NCBI GenBank assembly: GCA_947303255.1
Contig: CAMYXL010000027.1
Location: forward strand, 1-37,294
DNA from: an uncultured Clostridia bacterium
GTDB taxonomy: Bacteria; Bacillota; Clostridia; Saccharofermentanales; Saccharofermentanaceae
Length of the DNA: 37,294 bases
Direction: 5' to 3'
Below are positions 23,344 through 30,410 of the stretch, piece by piece (positions within the stretch are counted from its first letter, which is position 1; every line of letters begins with the position of its first letter). A program made the position numbers and the translations under genes. The notes below the pieces were generated by a model. It was not told where the DNA came from, made no database searches, and saw only the letters and a list, made by a program, of their open reading frames with translations.

Positions 23344-24057
23344 TCATCCCCAAGGATGGAAATATACGATTACAAGTCCCAGGATGGCGATCACCAGGAA
23401 TATCGCTCCGATAAAAAAGCTGCCGAATATCCTTGATGCCCCTCTCTTCTTATCGAAAAATTCCTCCGGATCTTCAGGATCTATGAGCAAGGTCACATGC
23501 TTATCGATTCCAGGGTTTCCGTAGTTAGTGAAATTACTGTTGCTGACTCTGTATAGTTTTCCCATATACGAAAACTCATACACCGGAGTCTTCACTATAT
23601 GACCGTTCGAACTGTTATGACTGATATAATCAACGACAACTGCGTCAACTTCTTCCGTGTAGTGCTTACAGGAATAGATATAACTTACGATCGGAACAGC
23701 AATGACACCGACTCCGATAACAAGCGCGAGCCAGAGGACCGTTGACTCAGGAAGTGTAAAATCAACGAACTTCATCAGGATCGGCAAGATAAACAATGCC
23801 AATCCTGAAATGATAAATAGCAGGTAAAAAAGGATCCTTCCGATCTTTTTCTTCTTATCGTTGACCATGAAAGCGATCGCAAGTCCGACCATCAATTGAC
23901 CGCAAATCGGTGCACAAAGCCATTTTGCAGGTTCGATAAACGCCAGGATGATCATTGCAGCGAAGCTGCCTAATACCCATATCCAATATGCGGTTATCTT
24001 TTTTGTCTGTCTTGGAGACATCTCAGTTACTTTAATCTCATCATTCTCTTCTTCCAT
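23344..24057 (-). CDS. DUF3592-type membrane protein
   Basis: The 237-residue protein has four membrane helices in the first 130 residues (starting around 18, 44, 72 and 103). A soluble beta domain follows, with VDAVVVDY, TPVYEFSYMGKLYRV and VTLLIDPEDPEEFF, which are the DUF3592 hallmarks, and then a final helix (about 210-233). Function of the family is unknown. AAGGGG precedes the ATG; that site lies in an imperfect hairpin (ATACTTGCCC, 24059-24068, with GGGAAGTAT, 24084-24092). It is 36 bases after the cobalamin ATPase gene on the same strand and could be read through from it. Confidence 0.78.
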   Translation of the reverse strand: MEEENDEIKVTEMSPRQTKKITAYWIWVLGSFAAMIILAFIEPAKWLCAPICGQLMVGLAIAFMVNDKKKKIGRILFYLLFIISGLALFILPILMKFVDFTLPESTVLWLALVIGVGVIAVPIVSYIYSCKHYTEEVDAVVVDYISHNSSNGHIVKTPVYEFSYMGKLYRVSNSNFTNYGNPGIDKHVTLLIDPEDPEEFFDKKRGASRIFGSFFIGAIFLVIAILGLVIVYFHPWG

Positions 24058-24093
24058 AATACTTGCCCCTTTATTATGTTCTTGGGAAGTATA

Positions 24094-24792
24094 TCACAAC
24101 TTAGAACTCACATAAACATTCCGCTCTCCGATTTGGGCGGACATAAAATGCGTCTCATATGCTTCGCTAAGGAGCTCGCAGTTAAGTGCCGTTGAAGGAT
24201 CTCCGGATGATAAGATCTTCCCGTCCTTCATGAGGATTATGTTGTCTGCGTAAAGGCTTCCGAGATTGATATCGTGAAGAACGACGATGCATGATCTGTT
24301 GAAACTTTTGAGAACACTCATCAGCATATCCGCATGCTTAACGTCAAGATTAGCCGTCGGCTCGTCGAGCAAAGTCCACGGAGCATTCTGCGCCAGAGCT
24401 CTCGCGATAAAGACTCTCTGCTTCTCGCCTGAACTTAATGTATCCAGATTACGTGCTGAATAAGCTTCGATCTCCATATCCTTCATGGCACCGGAGATGA
24501 GTTTTTTATCTTCCTCACTCTCACGGACATAGAACTTCGACTTATCATAGCGGCCGAGTGACACAACGTCCCTTGCAGTCATGCCGATACTTCCGAAGGT
24601 CTCCTGCGGAACGTAAGCGACAGACATTTTCGATGAGTATGAGTTTACGATATGACGAAGGAACGTCGTCTTGCCGCAGCCGTTAGGGCCCATGATGACG
24701 GTGAGCTTATTTTCCGGGATCGTGATGGTAATATCGTCCAGCGCCTTAAAAGATCCGTATGCCTTGGTGACGTTCTTAAGTTCCAGGTTCAT
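24094..24792 (-). CDS. ABC transporter ATPase of the cobalamin/iron-siderophore type (BtuD-like)
   Basis: The 232-residue protein has Walker A GPNGCGKT (35-42), signature LSSGEKQR, Walker B WTLLDEPTANLD and the switch His in IVVLHDINL, matching the FecE/BtuD branch. It drives uptake by the BtuFCD-like transporter encoded just upstream. The ATG at 24792 is chosen because AAGGAGG lies before it and the ATGA overlap with the permease stop implies translational coupling; a longer frame into the permease gene is only overlap. The cobalamin riboswitch before the operon indicates vitamin B12 as substrate rather than iron. Confidence 0.92.
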   Translation of the reverse strand: MNLELKNVTKAYGSFKALDDITITIPENKLTVIMGPNGCGKTTFLRHIVNSYSSKMSVAYVPQETFGSIGMTARDVVSLGRYDKSKFYVRESEEDKKLISGAMKDMEIEAYSARNLDTLSSGEKQRVFIARALAQNAPWTLLDEPTANLDVKHADMLMSVLKSFNRSCIVVLHDINLGSLYADNIILMKDGKILSSGDPSTALNCELLSEAYETHFMSAQIGERNVYVSSKL

Positions 24793-25814
24793 CGCATCCT
24801 CCTTTCCCTCATGAGGTTCTTGAGCATGAGATAGAGGAAATACGGAGCACCGATGATGCTCGTTATCGCACCGATGGCGATCTCGCCCGGAGCTATAAGG
24901 GTCCTTGCCAATGTATCGCAAAGGAGCGTAAATACCGCGCCTACGAGAAAACACATCACGAGCTTGCCGCGCATCTTATAAACTCTCATAAAGCCAACGC
25001 AGTGCGGGATTATAAGTCCCACAAATCCGATGATACCGCTGTTGGCGACGCAGAAAGCAAGAAGGACAGAGCAGACGCAAAGAAGGATTCCCGTGGTCCT
25101 TGATGCTGAGACTCCAAGTCCCGTCGCAGCTTCCCTTCCGAGCTTAAGAACGTCGACACGCGGTGCCAGGAAGATAAGGATCGGAAATATGATCGCGGTA
25201 ACTCCCGCCATCATTATGGTCCTTTGAGTTGTTGAATTCGAGAAAGATCCGAGCATCCAGAGGTACACCTGCTCCATGCTCTCACGGTGAAGAGTCATGA
25301 GCAAAGTTATCATGGCGCTTAAGATGGAACTTATGGCGATACCAGCTAGGAGAGTGGAATTAAGGTCGTGCTCACCGCTTATCTTCGCGATGTTATACAC
25401 GAGAAACCACGCCAGGAGCGCGCCTGCCATGGCGCCTAAGTATGTTCCGGTAAATCCGTGAAAAACGAAGTTTATGTTAAAGACGATAACCACCGCCGCG
25501 CCGAATGCGCTTCCCGAAGATATGCCGAGGATCGACGGATCAGCCATCGGGTTCTTAAAAAGTCCCTGCATGACCGCTCCGATCATTGCAAGACCGCCGC
25601 CCACGAGGGCCGCCATGCATATTCTCGGGAAACGTACTTTATTGACGATCGTATCTGTGGCTTTGGACACTTCGGTAAGTCCCGTGACCGCGCCGATAAC
25701 GTCCTTTACGGGGATCTTGACGCTTCCGAGACAACAGGACAAAGCCATCACCGCTACAAGGATGACTGCCGATATAATGACTTTATACCAAACGTTGTGT
25801 CTCTTCTTTTCCAT
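24789..25814 (-). CDS. FecCD-family permease (BtuC-like)
   Basis: The 341-residue protein has about ten membrane helices and the FecCD marks ALVGGGLAMIGAVMQGLFKNPMADPSILG split over residues about 70-100, then GxIGFVGLIIPH (GIIGFVGLIIPHCVG) in the later half. It forms the channel of the cobalamin importer. Start at 25814 rather than the ATG at 25868, because the latter would include the intergenic hairpin. Its AAGGAG ribosome site is buried in a perfect 12-bp stem (25825-25860), which should lower its translation relative to the binding protein gene just before it. Confidence 0.92.
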   Translation of the reverse strand: MEKKRHNVWYKVIISAVILVAVMALSCCLGSVKIPVKDVIGAVTGLTEVSKATDTIVNKVRFPRICMAALVGGGLAMIGAVMQGLFKNPMADPSILGISSGSAFGAAVVIVFNINFVFHGFTGTYLGAMAGALLAWFLVYNIAKISGEHDLNSTLLAGIAISSILSAMITLLMTLHRESMEQVYLWMLGSFSNSTTQRTIMMAGVTAIIFPILIFLAPRVDVLKLGREAATGLGVSASRTTGILLCVCSVLLAFCVANSGIIGFVGLIIPHCVGFMRVYKMRGKLVMCFLVGAVFTLLCDTLARTLIAPGEIAIGAITSIIGAPYFLYLMLKNLMRERRMR

Positions 25815-25824
25815 AAAAATATAA

Positions 25825-25860
25825 TACTCCTTCTTTCCGATCTCTCGAAAAGAAGGAGTA
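25825..25860 (-). promoter_or_regulatory. 12-bp hairpin hiding the permease ribosome binding site
   Basis: TACTCCTTCTTT and AAAGAAGGAGTA are perfect inverted copies (25825-25836 and 25849-25860) with a 12-base loop. On the minus-strand mRNA the 3' arm holds the AAGGAG site of the permease gene. It may tune translation, or protect the 3' end of the binding-protein part of the message. Confidence 0.65.
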
Positions 25861-25870
25861 ATAAACAATC

Positions 25871-26851
25871 TTAAGCTGCCTGTGCTTCTTCAGCTGCTTC
25901 AGCGTGAACGAGGTCTGAAACGATCTTCAGAGCTTCTACGTTTCTAGGTCCCTGACGCTCGAAGAGGTTGCTGTCAACGAGGATAACGTTGCCGTTCTTA
26001 ACTGCCTTAAGATCAGCATAGTTAGCGTTTGTCGTGAACTCATCATAGCTCCACTGTGTGCAGAGAACATAATCAGGATCAGCAGCGATCAAAGCCTCGA
26101 GGCTGTACATCCAGCCCTCAGCGTCTGCTGCAGCATTCTTAGCGCCTGCCATCTCGATGATGTCGTTGATGAATGTGTCGCCGCCTGCTGTGTACTCGCC
26201 GTACTCACCGCAGCTCATGCAGTAGTAAACTGTGTACTCAGTGTCGTCCTCAGCAACGATGGCATCTACGTCAGCCTTAAGGTCAGCGATGAGAGCATCA
26301 CCTGTCTCTGTTGCACCAACGATAGATGCAACTGTTCCGATTACATCGTAAAGACCGTCAAATGACTCCTCATCTCTTACGATCGCTACATTGATACCGA
26401 GATCCATGAGCTGATTATAAGAATCCTCAGTAAAGATGGAAGATGCGAGTACGAGATCAGGATTCAAAGCAACGATAGCCTCAACGTCAGGAGCGTAGAT
26501 ATCGCCTACCTTAGGAAGATCTAAAACATCTGCCGGATAATCATCGTAGTCTGTTACGGCGATGATCTTGTCGCCTGCACCGAGTGCGAAAACGACCTCT
26601 GTCAACGTTGGAGAAACACATACGATAGTCTGTGGCTCTTCCTGGATAACTGCCTCGTTTCCGTAAGCATCAGTAAATGTGTAGAACGGATCTCCGAGTG
26701 TAGCCTCAGTAGCTTCTGTGGCATCTGTTGCTGCAGCTGTTGTTGCAGCAGTAGTCGCCTCTGTTGTTTCTTCTGTCTTTGTGTCGGAGCATGCTGTCAT
26801 CACGCCCAAGAGCATAACAAAAGACAAAGAAAGTGCGATTACCTTCTTCAT
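25871..26851 (-). CDS. Cobalamin ABC transporter substrate-binding lipoprotein (BtuF-like)
   Basis: The 326-residue protein has a signal peptide with lipobox VMTAC (Cys21) and an Ala/Thr/Glu linker (TTEATTAATTAAATDATEAT, about 28-50). A periplasmic-binding-protein-like domain of the BtuF/FepB class follows: IVCVSPTLTEVVFALGAG, VGDIYAPDVEAIVALNPDLV and DSNLFERQGPRNVEALKIV are typical. It captures the corrinoid outside the membrane. The start at 26851 has GGAAAAGAG in front; a longer frame runs into the riboswitch and is rejected. It is the first gene of the riboswitch-controlled BtuFCD operon. Confidence 0.92.
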   Translation of the reverse strand: MKKVIALSLSFVMLLGVMTACSDTKTEETTEATTAATTAAATDATEATEATLGDPFYTFTDAYGNEAVIQEEPQTIVCVSPTLTEVVFALGAGDKIIAVTDYDDYPADVLDLPKVGDIYAPDVEAIVALNPDLVLASSIFTEDSYNQLMDLGINVAIVRDEESFDGLYDVIGTVASIVGATETGDALIADLKADVDAIVAEDDTEYTVYYCMSCGEYGEYTAGGDTFINDIIEMAGAKNAAADAEGWMYSLEALIAADPDYVLCTQWSYDEFTTNANYADLKAVKNGNVILVDSNLFERQGPRNVEALKIVSDLVHAEAAEEAQAA

Positions 26852-26907
26852 AAAAACTCTTTTCCGAACGATGCCGCCCTCCGCAGCAGGTCCAAAATGC
26901 AAAACTC

Positions 26908-27068
26908 ATAGGCAGGTTTCCTGACTCGGGCCCGATATCCGACACCGCCTTCTCCCTTAACGGAATGACATAATGGTCCCGGCATAAGCACCTGACAGTA
27001 GCGGGGGCTGTCCGGGATTTGCACCCGGTTCCCTTTTACCTTCTTTTACGAAGCACCTACGGTGACAT
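26908..27068 (-). ncRNA. Cobalamin riboswitch
   Basis: Read on the minus strand the order is the conserved one: GGTGC, AAAAGGGAACCGGGTGCAAA, TCCCGGACAGCCCCCGCTACTG, a second GGTGC with GCCGGG, and the B12 box AGTCAGGAAACCTGCC near 26911-26926. It should fold on adenosyl- or other cobalamin and repress the BtuFCD operon. No T-run terminator follows, so control is probably at translation. Confidence 0.96.
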
Positions 27069-27069
27069 T

Positions 27070-27098
27070 ATTATATTTCAACAATACCCCTCGGGCAA
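27070..27098 (-). promoter_or_regulatory. Promoter of the cobalamin riboswitch operon
   Basis: On the minus strand TTGCCC (27098-27093), a 17-base spacer and TATAAT (27075-27070) lie just before the riboswitch. Confidence 0.8.
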
Positions 27099-27123
27099 TT
27101 CGATAAATCAACAAGTATTGATG

Positions 27124-27151
27124 TTGCCTCTTTTCGAAAAAGAAATAAAAT
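27124..27151 (+). promoter_or_regulatory. Probable promoter of the barnase-barstar pair
   Basis: TTGCCT (27124-27129), a 16-base spacer and TAAAAT (27146-27151) precede the ribosome site AAAGGCGG. The spacer contains the palindrome TTTTCGAAAA (27131-27140), a motif that recurs in several intergenic regions of this window. Confidence 0.5.
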
Positions 27152-27173
27152 ATACAAAGAAAGGCGGTTCTTT

Positions 27174-27767
27174 ATGAAAAAATTACTTGCTTCCATAATT
27201 ACAGCCGCATTCCTCCTTGCAGGATGCGCAGCAACAGGGGTTGCCGAAGATACCACGATTGTCAGCGAAACGACAACAACCGAGGCTACTACCACAGTCG
27301 AACAGACCATAGAGGATCCTTCCGAAGAGACCACGGAAGAGACCACCGAGGCAACGACTGAGACAACAACAGAGTCGACAACCGAAGAGACAACTGAGGC
27401 AACGACTGAAGAGACAAAGATCGACAAAGACGGCACCTACACATCCCGCGATGATGTAGCCCTCTACATATACACATACGGCGAATTGCCGTCCAACTTC
27501 ATGACGAAGAAGGACGCTAAAAAACTCGGCTGGGAAGGCGGATCTCTCGAAGACTACGCACCGGGCATGTGCATCGGCGGTGACTACTTCGGCAACTACG
27601 AAGGCCTTCTCCCGACCAAGGACGGCCGCGAATACCACGAGTGCGACATTGACACTCTGGGTGCCAAGAGCCGAGGCGCAAAGAGGATAATCTACTCCAA
27701 CGACGGACTTATCTATTACACAGAAGACCACTACGAGAGTTTCACTCTCCTTTATGGCGAAGAATAA
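27174..27767 (+). CDS. Membrane-anchored barnase-family ribonuclease (lipoprotein)
   Basis: The 197-residue protein has a signal peptide with lipobox LLAGC (Cys18), then a 60-residue Thr/Glu linker with repeated TTEETTEATTE units. The last 110 residues align along their length with barnase: TYGELPSNFMTKKDAKKLGW, SIGGD-like CIGGDYFGN, GREYHECDID, RIIYSNDGLIYYT and DHYESF. By alignment the barnase residues Lys27, Glu73, Arg83, Arg87 and His102 are Lys112, Glu156, Arg167, Arg171 and His186, so the general base and acid are kept. Barnase Arg59 and Lys62 are replaced by Tyr142 and Leu145. It should cut RNA outside the cell while tethered to the membrane. The barstar gene follows ten bases later. 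No other toxin motif is present. Confidence 0.92.
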   Translation: MKKLLASIITAAFLLAGCAATGVAEDTTIVSETTTTEATTTVEQTIEDPSEETTEETTEATTETTTESTTEETTEATTEETKIDKDGTYTSRDDVALYIYTYGELPSNFMTKKDAKKLGWEGGSLEDYAPGMCIGGDYFGNYEGLLPTKDGREYHECDIDTLGAKSRGAKRIIYSNDGLIYYTEDHYESFTLLYGEE

Positions 27768-27777
27768 GGAGGATACC

Positions 27778-28089
27778 ATGAGCGAGAAAGCAGTTATCGA
27801 TCTTTCCCAGATAAACACAGTTGAGGAGTTACACAGACTCCTTAAGGGTATGCTCCTGTTCCCTGATTACTACGGCGCAAACCTTGATGCCCTCCACGAC
27901 ATGCTGACCGAGAGACACAGGTTTATCGTTCTTACCAACGCAGGAAGCTGCTCTGAAGAATTAAAAAAATATCTTCCAAGACTCACAAAAGTCCTGGAAG
28001 ACAGCAAAAACGAGAATGATGAATTCTACTATAGTATCTACGACGGTAACGAGCCGTCAGATGACGAGGATACCAGCACCCACGACTAA
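27778..28089 (+). CDS. Barstar-family ribonuclease inhibitor
   Basis: The 103-residue cytoplasmic protein has the barstar core FPDYYGANLDALHDMLTE (residues 29-45), in which Asp37 and Asp41 match barstar Asp35 and Asp39, which plug the barnase active site. The N-terminal VIDLSQINTVEELHRLL also matches barstar. It is longer than barstar by an acidic C-tail (ENDEFYYSIYDGNEPSDDED). It protects the cell from ribonuclease that has not yet been exported. AAGGAGG lies before the ATG at 27778, and the gene follows the nuclease gene by ten bases. No terminator separates it from the convergent zinc-ribbon gene, which ends four bases away. Confidence 0.92.
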   Translation: MSEKAVIDLSQINTVEELHRLLKGMLLFPDYYGANLDALHDMLTERHRFIVLTNAGSCSEELKKYLPRLTKVLEDSKNENDEFYYSIYDGNEPSDDEDTSTHD

Positions 28090-28093
28090 GTGA

Positions 28094-29503
28094 TCACCTT
28101 ATGTCGTTGCGGGCGTCAAACCACATCCAGCTGGACAGTTTGCTTCCTCGACCGTTATCGTTAGGTTCCAGCATCTTGAACTGGATTCCCATATATTCAT
28201 CCGAAGCCTCGATGACCTGAGGCTTGAAGGATGTATCGAAATATTCGAACATCTCAGGCGCACCCTTAAGAGGGTTGTAGCTCTCGTACTCTACATTCTT
28301 GTAGGCTAGGATGACCTTACGTGCACAGAAGCTCATCGCAGTAGCTGCCAACAGAACGCCTGCATAGAAGATATAAAACGAGAGCCTGGAGAACACATCG
28401 AATCTATCAGTCGTTGCGAAGAATCCCATAACCAAACACAGCAGCAAAAACAGTACGCTTCCAATAACTCCCATCACCCATGGAGTAGTAGCCTTGACCG
28501 TTTCTATGAACCTTGCCTTCTTGGTGGTCGGAAGTTCTCCGGAGATCTTTCCGGTCTGGCCGTTGATGGCGATCTGATAAGATTCTCCCTTGTACTCATA
28601 GTTAAGGAACCATATCGGCAGGAGAGCATATCTCTGGCTCAGGTTCTTGATATATGATTCGGAAGTGTCAGCTTCGACTTCTTTGTATATCTTATTGTCA
28701 TCACCGATCTTGGATCTGACAGCGAGATCACCCGCCTGCTTGGCATAACGGGAGATCCTTATATCAATTACTTCCGTAAGATCCAGAGCATTCTTGTCAT
28801 ATCTGTCGGCATAGTAGCCCGGAAGATATGTGTCATCATATTTGACCAACTCATCAAAATCGAACGGCTCGATGGAATTCATGAGGAAGTTACTGATCTT
28901 GAAAGCACCGTCAAACGGAACGTTCTTGACCTTGAATAATACTTTACGCTTAACATTGAACACTGCTCTTTGGGTAGGCTCGTCCTGAACATATCCCAGT
29001 CCGTTTATGTTCGCATAGCAGTCTGCATTGATGAGCCAGAACGGAACGTAAAGACCTGTGATCTTCTTGAAAGTCTTCTTTGCAAGGAGGTCACCCGGCG
29101 TGTATTTGTTCTCGTTCTTTATCCAATCGGTAAAGATCTTGATCGCCTCATCTTTTTCGATCTTGAAAGGAATAATATAGTCAGGGCGGAACTCCTTAAC
29201 GAGTCTTCGTCCCATTACGGAAGGCGATCCGCAGAATGCGCAGTAAGTCAAAGCCGTGTTCTCATTGGTTACGACTGTCGCGCCGCATGAACCGCACACG
29301 TACTCTCTCTTGTTCTCTTCCTCTTCGGAAGCTTCGTCAACATCCACGAATTTAAGCTTACCGGTGATATTGAGCGTTCCTGCCTCATAGACATTACCGC
29401 AGCTCCTGCACACGGATGCCTTGATCGCCGAATCGAACTTCAGCGCGTCTCCGCAGGTCGGGCAGTTCAGTGCCTTGGTTGCCGCTGTATCCCAAATAGC
29501 CAT
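28094..29503 (-). CDS. Zinc-ribbon membrane protein (TFIIB-type zinc ribbon annotation class)
   Basis: The 469-residue protein starts with two zinc ribbons: CPTC...CRSC (Cys14, 17, 32, 35) and CGSC...CAFC (Cys70, 73, 88, 91). A large mixed domain follows, with FRPDYIIPFKIEKDEA, TGLYVPFWLINAD and LLPIWFLNYEYKG. Two membrane helices lie near 345-400 and a soluble tail ends the protein. This layout is widespread in Firmicutes and is usually called a TFIIB-type zinc ribbon protein, with no proven role. GGAG precedes the ATG; a TATAAT (-10, about 29537-29542) lies upstream, so it has its own promoter, but it belongs with the next two zinc-ribbon genes by theme. Confidence 0.85.
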   Translation of the reverse strand: MAIWDTAATKALNCPTCGDALKFDSAIKASVCRSCGNVYEAGTLNITGKLKFVDVDEASEEEENKREYVCGSCGATVVTNENTALTYCAFCGSPSVMGRRLVKEFRPDYIIPFKIEKDEAIKIFTDWIKNENKYTPGDLLAKKTFKKITGLYVPFWLINADCYANINGLGYVQDEPTQRAVFNVKRKVLFKVKNVPFDGAFKISNFLMNSIEPFDFDELVKYDDTYLPGYYADRYDKNALDLTEVIDIRISRYAKQAGDLAVRSKIGDDNKIYKEVEADTSESYIKNLSQRYALLPIWFLNYEYKGESYQIAINGQTGKISGELPTTKKARFIETVKATTPWVMGVIGSVLFLLLCLVMGFFATTDRFDVFSRLSFYIFYAGVLLAATAMSFCARKVILAYKNVEYESYNPLKGAPEMFEYFDTSFKPQVIEASDEYMGIQFKMLEPNDNGRGSKLSSWMWFDARNDIR

Positions 29504-29600
29504 AAGTCTTCTCCGTTTTCCCCAAAATCTGTAACCATTATACCCTATGACAAAAATCTTTTACACGAATAAAGCGTAAAATAGACCTCTTTATTCTTCT

Positions 29601-29628
29601 CGAAAAAGATGCCCGGTGTTACCCGGGC
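29601..29628 (-). terminator. Terminator of the two-gene zinc-ribbon unit
   Basis: On the minus strand GCCCGG (29628-29623) and CCGGGC (29616-29611) form the stem and are followed by ATCTTTTTCG. The TTTTTCGAG tract carries the TCGAAAA motif discussed in the findings. Confidence 0.8.
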
Positions 29629-29633
29629 AATCC

Positions 29634-30398
29634 TCAGTTACTTAATCCTTCTATGAGTGCGATTATCAAGATTATCGCCAAAACTATTCCTACAACGATC
29701 TCAATATATTTAAGCGAGCCTTCGATAGCCTTTCCGTCCTCTTCACTGCTATCCTCTTCAACAGGCTCAACGTCACGGTCCTTATCGTGAACGGTCACCG
29801 TTACGCTCTTCTGAAGCAGCGAACCGCAGTTCGGACACTTAGGCGTCTCGCCCTCTTCAAAATCCCCGTCGATCTCAGTTCCGCAATACTCACACTTGCG
29901 TCCCTTTCCCGACAGCACCTTCGTCCTCCAGAACATCTTCAGTTCCGATCCGCAGTTAGGACAAAGGTGGTCCTCTCCTTCCTTCCAGACCTTCTTGATC
30001 TCCGTGCCGCAGTGCTCGCACTTAAATCCCTTCTCGTTTTCGAGATACTCTTTGAGGGCCAGGTCATCGTAATAGTTGCCTTCCTCATCGTAGTATCCGC
30101 TCTTAAACGACCTTCCCGTCTTATCGTCGGTCCAGTTCTCCGGGTAGTATGTGTAGTCGTGGGTCTCGCCAAGATAGTGCTCGACGCCCGTTCCCGTATA
30201 TCCGGTCGGCTGATTTCTTTTGCTCCTCTGTTCCGGTCTTCTGAAGTCACTTACGATTGAATCCGTCTTCTGAGAAGCCCTCTTCTCAGCCTCGATCTTG
30301 CTGTCATCCAGATTGAAGTCTTCTTTCTCGAAAACACCATCCATCTTCTTATAGAATTCATCCATGACCTTCTTTTCTTTGGAAAAATCGTCAGACAT
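29634..30398 (-). CDS. Double zinc-ribbon protein with C-terminal membrane helix
   Basis: The 254-residue protein has a charged helical N-terminus, then a segment (62-110) that matches the next gene upstream: NQPTGYTG, HDYTYYPENW, DDKTGRSFKSGYYDEEGNYYD. Two zinc ribbons follow, CEHC...CPNC (Cys127, 130, 146, 149) and CEYC...CPNC (Cys169, 172, 188, 191), and then an acidic stretch and a single membrane helix (about 231-250). Most of the chain is therefore cytoplasmic. The start at 30398 has GTGAGGT before it; a GTG at 30410 is rejected because it is part of that site. It follows the RS-rich gene by 12 bases and is co-transcribed. Function unknown. Confidence 0.78.
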   Translation of the reverse strand: MSDDFSKEKKVMDEFYKKMDGVFEKEDFNLDDSKIEAEKRASQKTDSIVSDFRRPEQRSKRNQPTGYTGTGVEHYLGETHDYTYYPENWTDDKTGRSFKSGYYDEEGNYYDDLALKEYLENEKGFKCEHCGTEIKKVWKEGEDHLCPNCGSELKMFWRTKVLSGKGRKCEYCGTEIDGDFEEGETPKCPNCGSLLQKSVTVTVHDKDRDVEPVEEDSSEEDGKAIEGSLKYIEIVVGIVLAIILIIALIEGLSN

Positions 30399-30410
30399 AT
30401 AAGACCTCAC

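Noticed and set aside
27281..27420. Thr/Glu repeat region considered as a DNA repeat array
   Set aside because: It is explained as the lipoprotein linker of the barnase homologue; the nucleotide units vary and no CRISPR-like spacing exists.
27071..27818. Minus-strand frames of 121 and 211 codons opposite the barnase gene
   Set aside because: They arise from the Thr/Glu repeat codons, giving Val/Ser or Cys/Arg-rich peptides. The plus strand has clear barnase homology.
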